The notes: a model not told the origin generated them from the letters alone. A stretch of 7,932 nucleotides of DNA from Candidatus Moraniibacteriota bacterium (GCA_030690925.1 JAUYFO010000011.1:1-7932), one strand, 5' to 3'; counted from the stretch's first letter, positions 1 to 5,263 are shown. Translations and numbers: made by a program.

Positions 1-218
1 ACCCTAGCAACATTCGTCTCGTCATGGGAGTAGGGGGGAGCTTTGACCATCTGACCGGCAGGCAACAGCGTGCCCCGAATTTCTTGCGCATCATCGGTCT
101 TGAGTGGTTGTGGCGTTTCGTACTTCAGCCTTGGCGGATCAAAAGAATCTGGAATGCCGTAATCGTTTTTCCCTTACTGGTTTTTCTCGCTTGGCAGAAA
201 GATCAGAAAAAGCTATAA
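1..218 (+). CDS. WecG/TagA/CpsF-family glycosyltransferase, 3' end only
   Basis: This is the last 71 codons of a gene that begins before the window; the open frame runs from base 3 to the TAA at 216-218. The reading has the C-terminal signature of the family: an MGVGGSFDHLTG segment followed by RAPNFLRIIGLEWLWRF and then QPWRIKRIWNAVIVFP. The GVGG..D..G and RAP....GLEW.(Y/W)R elements and the PWR.KR tail are characteristic of enzymes that move an N-acetylhexosamine (usually ManNAc) from a UDP-sugar to an undecaprenyl-diphosphate-linked sugar during wall teichoic acid, enterobacterial common antigen or capsule synthesis. The tail is basic and then hydrophobic, which fits the known role of this region in holding the enzyme to the inner face of the membrane. 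The catalytic residues lie upstream and cannot be checked. The ATG at 24-26 is internal and not a start. The donor and acceptor sugars are unknown. Confidence 0.85.
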   Translation, partial: PSNIRLVMGVGGSFDHLTGRQQRAPNFLRIIGLEWLWRFVLQPWRIKRIWNAVIVFPLLVFLAWQKDQKKL

Positions 219-219
219 T
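191..219 (+). promoter_or_regulatory. Sigma-70-type promoter for gltX
   Basis: TTGGCA (191-196), a 17-base spacer and a perfect TATAAT (214-219) differ from consensus at one position. The predicted start of transcription is near 226, giving gltX an untranslated leader of about 50 bases. The promoter lies inside the coding end of the upstream glycosyltransferase, whose TAA stop (216-218) is part of the -10 hexamer. Confidence 0.75.
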
Positions 220-234
220 AAAGCCATAATTTCT

Positions 235-259
235 TTCCCTGAACTTCGTCGAAGGGGAA
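235..259 (+). repeat. REP-like hairpin in the gltX leader
   Basis: TTCCC (235-239) pairs with GGGAA (255-259) and CTTC (244-247) with GAAG (251-254), closing on a GTC loop with TGAA bulged on the left. Read on the minus strand the core is CCCTTCGACGAAGTTCAGGG, which resembles the CCCTTCGACAAGCTCAGGG type of dispersed palindrome found between genes in many bacterial genomes. Only one copy is visible here, so membership of a repeat family rests on recalled similarity. It starts about 9 bases after the predicted transcription start. There is no T tract, so it is not an intrinsic terminator. Confidence 0.5.
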
Positions 260-276
260 TTATTATTATTGATTCT

Positions 277-1815
277 ATGTCTGAAAAAGTTCGAGTCAGA
301 TTTGCGCCATCGCCCACAGGCTTCCAACACATTGGTGGTTTGCGTACCGCTCTCTATAACTATCTTTTTGCTCAAAAAGAGGATGGGGTTTTCATTCTGC
401 GGATTGAAGACACAGACCAGAAACGTTTTGTGGCAGGCGCGGTAGAAAATACCATCGCTTTTCTTGAGAATTTTGGTATGGCACCCCAAGAAGGACCAAA
501 GTTTCAAAAAGATTTTGTAAATGATCTTCTTTCCGAAAAATACCCAGGTATTGTTCATCACGGAAGCTTTGCCCCGTATATTCAATCTGAGGGACTGGCC
601 AGTTACCAAGAAACGGCTCTGCGGTTAGTACAAGAAAATAAAGCGTACTATTGTTTCTGTACTGCTGAGCGACTGGCAATTCTTCACGATGAACAGAGTA
701 AAGAAAAACGGGCGCCTAAGTATGATCGCCTTTGTAAAAATCTTTCAGCTCTGGAGATAAAAGAGAGAAAAGAAAAAGGTGAAGCAGCAGTTGTTCGCTT
801 CGCTATTCCTGGTAATCGTAGTGCGATTAAAGCACGTGATCTGATTCATGATGAAGTTATTTTTCAAGCCGAAACGCTTGATGATTTTATTATCTTAAAA
901 TCTGATGGCTATCCTACCTACCACCTCGCTCATATCGTTGATGATCACCGTATGGAGATTAGCCACGTACTGAGGGCCGTGGAATGGCTGCCGAGTCTCC
1001 CCAAGCACATCCTTCTTTACGAAGCTCTGGGATGGCCTCTCCCTTTTATCGGTCATTTGCCGACTATTCTCGGCAGCGATGGCAAGAAGAAACTTTCCAA
1101 GCGTGATGGCGATGTGTCTATTGAATATTTTGAAAAGGCAGGCTATCTCCGCGAAGCCCTGATAAATTTTGTTGCCCTCCTTGGCTGGAATCCCGGGAAG
1201 GGCAGTACGAAGGAGATTTTCTCGCTTTCTGAATTAGTACAGGCATTTGATTTTGCTCAGATCCACAAGGCTGGGGCCGTTTTTGACTTGAAGAAACTGG
1301 ATTGGATGAATGCTCAGTACTTGAAAAAGCTTTCTATTGATGAACTCTATGAAAAGGCTATTGCTTTTGATTTACTCGAAAGTGAATTTTTTTCAACAGT
1401 CCCAGCAATCAAGAAAAGCGAGGCTTTTCTCAAAAAGATTCTAGCAGTGGAACAAGACCGCTTGGTGCGTCTCTCGGATATTGGTATCCATAATCCTTTT
1501 TTCTTCGCTTCCACACTGAGTTATGACGCCTCGCTGCTTCACTGGAAAGACAATGATGCGACGATGACCAAGACAGCCCTAGTGCAAGCTGAAAAACTGC
1601 TCAGTGGGCTAGATGAGACCATTTGGGATGATGCAGAATTATTAGAAACGAAATTGTTGGAAGCGGCTGGTGACAAAAAAGGGGACTTTTTGTCGCCATT
1701 GCGGGTGGCTCTGACTGGTGCCGAACGTTCACCCTCGCCGGCCCAAGCAGTATGGGTACTTGGGAAAGAAGAGGCCCTCTTGCGAATCAAAAATGCCATA
1801 GAAAAGCTTGCTTAA
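277..1815 (+). CDS. gltX: Glutamyl-tRNA synthetase (GluRS), class I
   Basis: Cytoplasmic enzyme that charges tRNA(Glu) with glutamate at the cost of ATP. The 512-residue product is full length. The Rossmann fold opens with RFAPSPTG (8-15) and the HIGH-type motif HIGG (18-21); the second ATP motif is KLSKR (272-276). C126-F-C128, Y149 and C153 have exactly the CxC-x20-Y-x3-C spacing of the E. coli GluRS zinc site. The helical anticodon-binding region from about 340 runs to the normal end. Compared with E. coli (471 residues) there is an extra segment of about 25 residues near 75-99, and the usual QSxR after it reads QSEGL (103-107). Whether it also charges tRNA(Gln) cannot be told. The ATG at 277 is chosen because the conserved N-terminus begins at residue 5; no Shine-Dalgarno sequence lies at a normal distance (GAAGGGGA ends 18 bases upstream). 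It has its own promoter at 191-219. Confidence 0.96.
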   Translation: MSEKVRVRFAPSPTGFQHIGGLRTALYNYLFAQKEDGVFILRIEDTDQKRFVAGAVENTIAFLENFGMAPQEGPKFQKDFVNDLLSEKYPGIVHHGSFAPYIQSEGLASYQETALRLVQENKAYYCFCTAERLAILHDEQSKEKRAPKYDRLCKNLSALEIKERKEKGEAAVVRFAIPGNRSAIKARDLIHDEVIFQAETLDDFIILKSDGYPTYHLAHIVDDHRMEISHVLRAVEWLPSLPKHILLYEALGWPLPFIGHLPTILGSDGKKKLSKRDGDVSIEYFEKAGYLREALINFVALLGWNPGKGSTKEIFSLSELVQAFDFAQIHKAGAVFDLKKLDWMNAQYLKKLSIDELYEKAIAFDLLESEFFSTVPAIKKSEAFLKKILAVEQDRLVRLSDIGIHNPFFFASTLSYDASLLHWKDNDATMTKTALVQAEKLLSGLDETIWDDAELLETKLLEAAGDKKGDFLSPLRVALTGAERSPSPAQAVWVLGKEEALLRIKNAIEKLA

Positions 1816-1830
1816 GCACAGGGGTGCCCA

Positions 1831-1839
1831 TGGTATAAT
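1831..1839 (+). promoter_or_regulatory. Extended -10 promoter for the M23 peptidase operon
   Basis: TGGTATAAT (1831-1839) combines the TGn extension with a perfect -10 hexamer. The best -35 candidate, TTAAGC at 1812-1817 with a 16-base spacer, is weak, as is common for extended -10 promoters. Transcription would start near 1846. The leader would then be about 85 bases and contain the whole inverted repeat at 1857-1924. The promoter sits 16 bases after the gltX stop; no terminator for gltX is visible. Confidence 0.6.
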
Positions 1840-1856
1840 GAAAATTACCCTGCCCG

Positions 1857-1924
1857 GTGGGACAACTTTGAAAATCTCAAGGGGTCTGTCGGTACGAAGA
1901 TTTTTCTATTCAAAGTTGTCCCAC
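1857..1924 (+). repeat. Perfect 16-bp inverted repeat in the M23 peptidase leader
   Basis: GTGGGACAACTTTGAA (1857-1872) and TTCAAAGTTGTCCCAC (1909-1924) are exact reverse complements around a 36-base middle. On the outside the RNA stem can extend by a G-U pair (1856/1925) and a C-G pair (1855/1926). The middle offers an alternative inner helix, 1871-1877 with 1898-1904. A possible pseudoknot exists between ACCC (1847-1850) upstream and GGGT (1882-1885) in the loop. The right arm covers positions -22 to -7 before the ATG at 1931, where a ribosome would bind. Neither side has a T tract after the stem, so it is not a standard terminator in either direction. I do not recognise a named RNA family. 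Confidence 0.8.
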
Positions 1925-1930
1925 TGAGCT

Positions 1931-3187
1931 ATGCTATTACCAAACAAACAGCTGATACTCTCTCTCTTGCTGGCGATGATTGTCGCCCCTAGTTTTGTTG
2001 TTGCGGTAGTCCAGGGCGCTGCTACCAGTATTACTGACCTGGAAAAAGCCAACAAAGAGAAGGCTGATGATCTGAAGGACACTCTGGATGCTATCAATGC
2101 CAAAATCAAGGCTTATAAACAGATTATTGATCTCAAGCAACGTCAGGGAGCAACGCTCGGTGAACAGATCGAAGGACTGCAGGCCCAGACCGATAAACTT
2201 GAGCTGGAAATTGATACCACGACAAAAAAAATCCGTGACCTGGAAGAACAGGTCCAGACGCTTTCTGTGCGGGTCGCCGAGAAAAGTATTTTGATTAATC
2301 GTCAGAAAAAGATCCTTTCCGAATTGATGCGCGTATACTATGCTGATTACTCCAGCGATAATGCGCCGATGTTTTTGACCGGAGCGGAGAGTCTCCTGTA
2401 TTTCCAGTCCGAGAACTGGGCTGTCGATGTCAGCGGAAAAACCAGTGATCTGCTCGATTCGGTCAAGACACTGCGTGATGGCCTGGCTCAGGAGCAACAG
2501 AGTCTCAGTAACAAGAAGACAGAAGTAGACGCCTTGTATCAGTATCTCGATGAACGCAACAAGAATCTCGAGATAGCCAAGAAAAGTAAGGCAGCGCTCT
2601 TAGCGAAGACCCGGGCTGAGGCCACTAAGTACTCCAGCCTGGTAGATGATCTCCAGAAACAACGAGAAGATATCGAAAACGAAATTGAAAATTTGGAGTC
2701 CGGAAAGTCAACCGAAGGCTTACCGAGTGGGAAGCGAGGATTGCTGGATTATCCAGTAAAAAAGGTGAGCGTTACTCAGGGTTATGGTAAGACCAGCTTT
2801 TCCAAGAAAGCTTATGCTTCCGGAAAGCATAATGGAATAGATTACGGTGGTGCCTATGGGAGCGCTATCCTGGCAGCCGCTGACGGCAAGGTGATCGGTA
2901 CAGGGAATCTTGGTAAGTATGCCTATGGCCGGTGGATTGCCATCGATCATGGTAACGGTATCGTGACACTCTACGGTCACCTAAGCTCTGCCGGGGTCAG
3001 TGTCGGTGAGAAAGTCGAAAGGGGAGAGCAGATTGGTAAGATGGGGAGTACTGGCTACTCGACCGGTACCCATGTGCACTTCACTATCTACTCTGCCAAG
3101 TCATACGAGGTAGTAGCATCAAACACAGTCAAAGGACTCAAGATCCCTATTGGTGCCGCAGTGAATCCTATGGTGTACCTGCCCTAA
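1931..3187 (+). CDS. Secreted coiled-coil M23 (LytM) peptidase, EnvC/PcsB-like murein hydrolase
   Basis: Predicted exported zinc peptidase that cuts peptidoglycan cross-links or regulates their cutting, probably at division. Residues 1-32 form a signal peptide: lysine at 6, hydrophobic 8-27, likely cleavage near VQGAA. Residues about 35-135 and 170-258 are charged heptad-rich coiled coil. Between them is the SDNAPMFLTGAESL region (142-154), which resembles the hinge region of EnvC/PcsB proteins. The M23 domain spans about 275-410 and keeps all expected residues: H300 and D304 in HNGID, H350 in LYGH, and H381/H383 in HVH. Unlike E. coli EnvC, whose LytM domain is degenerate and only activates amidases, this one should bind zinc and be catalytic. 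ATG 1931 is chosen because it gives the full signal peptide; there is no Shine-Dalgarno sequence. The next gene follows after 9 bases, so the two are probably one operon. Confidence 0.92.
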   Translation: MLLPNKQLILSLLLAMIVAPSFVVAVVQGAATSITDLEKANKEKADDLKDTLDAINAKIKAYKQIIDLKQRQGATLGEQIEGLQAQTDKLELEIDTTTKKIRDLEEQVQTLSVRVAEKSILINRQKKILSELMRVYYADYSSDNAPMFLTGAESLLYFQSENWAVDVSGKTSDLLDSVKTLRDGLAQEQQSLSNKKTEVDALYQYLDERNKNLEIAKKSKAALLAKTRAEATKYSSLVDDLQKQREDIENEIENLESGKSTEGLPSGKRGLLDYPVKKVSVTQGYGKTSFSKKAYASGKHNGIDYGGAYGSAILAAADGKVIGTGNLGKYAYGRWIAIDHGNGIVTLYGHLSSAGVSVGEKVERGEQIGKMGSTGYSTGTHVHFTIYSAKSYEVVASNTVKGLKIPIGAAVNPMVYLP

Positions 3188-3196
3188 AGTACCCTT

Positions 3197-3955
3197 ATGA
3201 AAAAGGCTCTTATTTCTGTTCGCACTCGGTTTGCCAAGGATATCGTGGCTGAAGTGTTTTTTCCAGAAAAACAAATTGGCAAAGTGGCAATTCTGGCTAT
3301 CGGCGCCCCCACGTCTTCACCAAAAAAAGAAATGCTGCAGTTTCTGGCTCGCAAGGGATACGTCGCTATTTTTCCACGCTATCGTGGCACCTGGGAAAGT
3401 GACGGTTGGTTTCTCCAAAAATCGCCAGCCCAAGATATTTATGATGTGGTCGTCGAGCTCCAAAAAAGAAAGAGCGTGGTAGACATCGCGGGAGAAAAGT
3501 TCCCTATTAAGGTTGGGGTGGTACATCTTTTTGGAGGATCGTTTGGTGGTCCAGCAGTACTGCTCAGCACTCATCTTTCGATCGTGAAAAAAGTTATTGC
3601 CACCTCCCCCATTATTGATTGGAGTGCAGAGGGGGAGGACGAACCCTTTGATAAATTTGTACGATTTTCTTGTCTGGGATATGGCGGAGTGTATCGAACG
3701 AAACAAAAATCTGATTGGCAAAAACTGATGCAGACGGATTTCTATAATCCTGTTGCGCATGCGAAAAAGATTGATGGCAAGAAAGTATTCATCATTCATG
3801 CCAAAGATGATACCATTGTCCCGTGTGATCCTGTCATTCCGTTTGCTGAAAAAATTGGCGCTACGTACTATCTCAAACCAACTGGTGGTCATCATATAAG
3901 AACGACGCACCAATTCTTGTGGAAAAAGATTGCAGCATTTCTCAAGAAGAGATGA
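3197..3955 (+). CDS. Alpha/beta hydrolase (dienelactone hydrolase / S9 peptidase-like)
   Basis: A 252-residue single-domain alpha/beta hydrolase with no signal peptide, so probably cytoplasmic. The nucleophile elbow is GGSFGG (113-118) with S115 as nucleophile. The acid is most likely D205 in HAKDDTIVP (201-209), and the histidine is H232 or H233 in TGGHH (229-233). The early strand AILAIGAP (31-38) and YVAIFPRYRGT (55-65) match the oxyanion and strand-4 region of dienelactone hydrolases and prolyl-oligopeptidase-like enzymes. The family covers esterases, lipases and peptidases, so the substrate cannot be named. The gene starts 9 bases after the M23 gene with no promoter or Shine-Dalgarno sequence between, so co-transcription is likely. 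A terminator follows 24 bases after its TGA stop. A link to envelope turnover is only suggested by position. Confidence 0.85.
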   Translation: MKKALISVRTRFAKDIVAEVFFPEKQIGKVAILAIGAPTSSPKKEMLQFLARKGYVAIFPRYRGTWESDGWFLQKSPAQDIYDVVVELQKRKSVVDIAGEKFPIKVGVVHLFGGSFGGPAVLLSTHLSIVKKVIATSPIIDWSAEGEDEPFDKFVRFSCLGYGGVYRTKQKSDWQKLMQTDFYNPVAHAKKIDGKKVFIIHAKDDTIVPCDPVIPFAEKIGATYYLKPTGGHHIRTTHQFLWKKIAAFLKKR

Positions 3956-3978
3956 TCGCGCCCGGTTTTTGGTACGAG

Positions 3979-4019
3979 ACTCCCCTGGCGCTTTTCTCCA
4001 AAAAGAGGGGAGTGTTTTA
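3979..4019 (+). terminator. Intrinsic terminator of the M23-hydrolase operon
   Basis: ACTCCCCT (3979-3986) pairs perfectly with AGGGGAGT (4006-4013). An inner CTTTT (3991-3995)/AAAAG (4001-4005) helix stacks on it with GGCG bulged on the left. The stem is followed by GTTTTAT, a short T tract. It lies 24 bases after the hydrolase stop codon. Confidence 0.75.
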
Positions 4020-4118
4020 TATCTGGTACTGATACATCCGACATCACTTTTTTCTTTCATCAGTAAATAAAAGAAAAAAGAAACGGGAGATGAGAATGAT
4101 CAGGGGAAGGAGGGGCAG

Positions 4119-4259
4119 ATGTATGCCAATTATTTTCAAACGTCTCACAAACGATTATACGCATCCATTTTTGTAGAAAAAAGAAAGAATCCGGAAACAT
4201 TTATCTTCAGGCCTGTTTCCGGTCTCCTTACCCACACAACGTCCTCTAAGTTACATTAG
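4119..4259 (+). CDS. Possible small ORF, 46 codons, hypothetical
   Basis: I do not recognise this product. The ATG at 4119 has AAGGAGG (4107-4113) five bases upstream, the only full Shine-Dalgarno match before an ORF in the window. The frame is open to TAG at 4257-4259 and would encode a basic peptide beginning MYANYFQTSHKRLY with no clear membrane segment or signal. An overlapping alternative, ATG 4123 to TAG 4174-4176, gives a 17-residue peptide from the same site. Against it: no good promoter, the frame runs through one complete hairpin and into a second, and the purine block may be chance in A/G-rich DNA. It would also run against the minus-strand terminators here. Treat it as a candidate only. 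Confidence 0.25.
   Translation: MYANYFQTSHKRLYASIFVEKRKNPETFIFRPVSGLLTHTTSSKLH
4175..4222 (-). terminator. Second, distal terminator-like hairpin on the minus strand
   Basis: CCGGAAACA (4191-4199) pairs perfectly with TGTTTCCGG (4214-4222) around a 14-base loop. On the minus strand the stem is followed by ATTCTTTCTTTTTTC, an interrupted T tract. It lies about 140 bases beyond the cyclase stop codon and could back up the terminator at 4301-4350, which it resembles. On the plus strand there is no T tract. Confidence 0.5.
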
Positions 4260-4266
4260 AGGACGT
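4239..4266. repeat. Perfect 11-bp hairpin without a T tract
   Basis: ACGTCCTCTAA (4239-4249) and TTAGAGGACGT (4256-4266) are exact reverse complements around a 6-base loop, GTTACA. Neither flank is T-rich in the outgoing direction, so it is not a standard intrinsic terminator on either strand. It lies between the two minus-strand terminators and about 17 bases from the 4191-4222 hairpin. It could be part of a structured RNA or an operator for a dimeric protein; nothing here decides between them. Confidence 0.7.
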
Positions 4267-4300
4267 GTAGTAGATATGTCCTGCCAATGAATGATTCTGA

Positions 4301-4350
4301 TATAAAAAAGAAAAAACCGGAGGCCTACGACGTGCGTAGAGCTTCCGGTT
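4301..4350 (-). terminator. Intrinsic terminator of the diguanylate cyclase gene
   Basis: AACCGGA (4315-4321) pairs with TCCGGTT (4344-4350). The helix continues inward through G-U, G-C and C-G pairs and, after a single bulged base, CTAC (4325-4328) with GTAG (4335-4338). On the minus strand the stem is followed directly by TTTTTTCTTTTTTATA. It begins 9 bases after the cyclase stop codon, a textbook position. Confidence 0.9.
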
Positions 4351-4359
4351 GTGGTTGCA

Positions 4360-5133
4360 CTACTCGTCGCCGAGTGGTGCCGGCACAGTGCCCATGGCAT
4401 CGTGCCGTACTGAGGCATTCTTGCCTAGTTGCTTAGCCGCACGCAGCGCCTGATCGGCGTTGTGGTAGAGCTCTGTCAGTACCTCGTCGACAGTCATTCC
4501 TGCCGACAGGGTCACCGTGGCGATGCCGATACTCGCGGTGACGATTACCCTGTTCTCCTGAAAAAACTTAGGGTCGTCCTCGCGGAGAGCGTGGAGAGCA
4601 ATGAGGAACTTCTCAGCCTGGGTGTCAGCACTTGCGGCTGATGCCTGCGCCAGCACTGCGCAGAACTCATCCCCTCCTAGTCGGACAAGAAGGTCTCCAG
4701 GCCGGTGCCCAATATGGAGGGCCATCAATTCGGCAACTTTTTTCAACACCCAGTCTCCGGCCGGATGACCACAATCGTTGTTTATCAGATCGAAGTCATC
4801 CAAATCAACGACCAGGGCAGTGATTTCTACCACTTCCCCACCACCATGGATGCCACGAAGGAGCGGGCCGACCTCGCCGTTGAAACTCCTGTTGAAACCG
4901 CGCCGGTTGAGGAGTCCGGTGAGCGGATCGTGCTCTGAAAGTTTTTCCAGCTCCCTGACTCGCTGCTCGAGTTTCCCGACGTGTTGGGTAGCTCGGAGTG
5001 CCTTTTCGGCAAACCTGTCGAAGGCATCCTTTACCATCTTCAGGTCTCTCTCGACGGAGTCCTTTTGCGCCGTGACCACGGCTAGTTTTTCTAGGAGTGC
5101 CGTCATCCTCAGTGTTTCTTCGCTTGAATTCAT
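4360..5133 (-). CDS. Soluble diguanylate cyclase (GGDEF domain)
   Basis: Predicted to make cyclic di-GMP from two GTP. The 257-residue product has no signal or membrane segment. Residues about 5-67 are a charged, heptad-rich helix, likely a dimerising coiled coil; no PAS, GAF or receiver domain precedes the catalytic part. The GGDEF domain (68-247) starts with HDPLTGLLNRRGF (68-80), keeps metal-binding D110 and D112 in VDLDDF, the IN..CGH..GD segment (117-127), the signature GGDEF (153-157) and the closing ADQAL..AKQLGKN (226-239). The product-inhibition site RxxD is present as R144-P-G-D147, five residues before GGDEF, as in PleD. The domain therefore looks active and feedback-inhibited. AAGGGG lies five bases before the ATG. 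The gene is visibly richer in G+C than gltX in hand-counted samples, which may mark transfer. It has its own promoter (5214-5242) and terminator (4301-4350), so it is a single-gene unit. Confidence 0.93.
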   Translation of the reverse strand: MNSSEETLRMTALLEKLAVVTAQKDSVERDLKMVKDAFDRFAEKALRATQHVGKLEQRVRELEKLSEHDPLTGLLNRRGFNRSFNGEVGPLLRGIHGGGEVVEITALVVDLDDFDLINNDCGHPAGDWVLKKVAELMALHIGHRPGDLLVRLGGDEFCAVLAQASAASADTQAEKFLIALHALREDDPKFFQENRVIVTASIGIATVTLSAGMTVDEVLTELYHNADQALRAAKQLGKNASVRHDAMGTVPAPLGDE

Positions 5134-5162
5134 CTTTTCCCCTTTTTTGGTGAGTGGGTGGG

Positions 5163-5187
5163 CGGTACGCGGGAGATCCGCATACCG
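5163..5187 (-). promoter_or_regulatory. 10-bp hairpin in the diguanylate cyclase leader
   Basis: CGGTACGCGG (5163-5172) and CCGCATACCG (5178-5187) pair around a 5-base loop. The single imperfect position (5168/5182) is a C-A mismatch in a plus-strand RNA but a G-U pair in the minus-strand RNA. This points to a structure in the cyclase message. It begins about 20 bases after the predicted transcription start. I see no match to the known cyclic di-GMP riboswitch cores, so the function is unknown. Confidence 0.55.
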
Positions 5188-5213
5188 TGCTGGTTTTTTT
5201 AAGTAACCTTTCT

Positions 5214-5242
5214 AGTATAGCACAGAATAGACTTTTTGTCAA
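5214..5242 (-). promoter_or_regulatory. Consensus sigma-70-type promoter for the diguanylate cyclase
   Basis: On the minus strand TTGACA (5242-5237) is followed by a 17-base spacer and TATACT (5219-5214), with TGC before the -10 as an extended element. The -35 is perfect and the -10 is five of six. Transcription should start near 5207, giving a leader of about 74 bases. It is the strongest promoter seen in the window, so the gene is probably well transcribed under ordinary growth. Confidence 0.85.
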
Positions 5243-5263
5243 TACACCAAGAGATTGATTGTT

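Larger units (their letters stand above)
4020..4359. other. Intergenic region of about 340 bases without a conventional gene
   Basis: It separates the plus-strand M23-hydrolase operon from the 3' end of the minus-strand diguanylate cyclase gene. It holds A-rich tracts at 4064-4084, 4176-4189 and 4303-4316, a purine-rich Shine-Dalgarno-like block at 4101-4115, three hairpins (4191-4222, 4239-4266, 4315-4350) and a possible 46-codon ORF. Only a weak promoter candidate (TTTTCA 4133-4138, 17 bases, TATACG 4156-4161, plus strand) is seen within it. No tRNA, 4.5S RNA core or CRISPR repeat is present. Confidence 0.6.

Noticed and set aside
139..609. 156-codon open frame on the minus strand opposite the gltX start and promoter
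   Set aside because: No recognisable motifs, and it covers a strong plus-strand promoter and the conserved GluRS N-terminus.
1857..1924. Inverted repeat as an intrinsic terminator of gltX
   Set aside because: The bases after the right arm (TGAGCTATG) hold no T run, and the -10 element for the next gene lies upstream of it.
1857..1932. Possible tRNA on the minus strand (TAGCTCAGTGG-like D-arm text)
   Set aside because: No T-loop GTTC motif, no acceptor stem and no anticodon arm. The similarity is confined to about ten bases, and the segment folds as a long hairpin.
1937..2497. 186-codon open frame on the minus strand inside the M23 gene
   Set aside because: It lies wholly opposite a gene with clear domain signatures, has no recognisable motif, and its length is explained by the codon bias of the coiled-coil gene on the other strand.
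3317..4060. 247-codon open frame on the minus strand opposite the hydrolase
   Set aside because: No family features, and it would have to cross the hydrolase terminator and the whole hydrolase gene in antisense. It is best taken as a shadow.
4101..4125. 4.5S/SRP RNA core suggested by the GGAAGGAGGGGCAG text
   Set aside because: The conserved SRP apical loop and its symmetric bulge are absent and no flanking long helix is present.
5134..5207. Cyclic di-GMP riboswitch in the cyclase leader
   Set aside because: Only one short hairpin is visible, and the conserved core bases and second helix of the known cyclic di-GMP aptamers are not seen.
4805..5242. Overlapping open frames of up to 145 codons in and before the cyclase gene
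   Set aside because: They are alternative frames of the G+C-rich cyclase gene and lack any family signature; the GGDEF frame has all its motifs plus a promoter and terminator.
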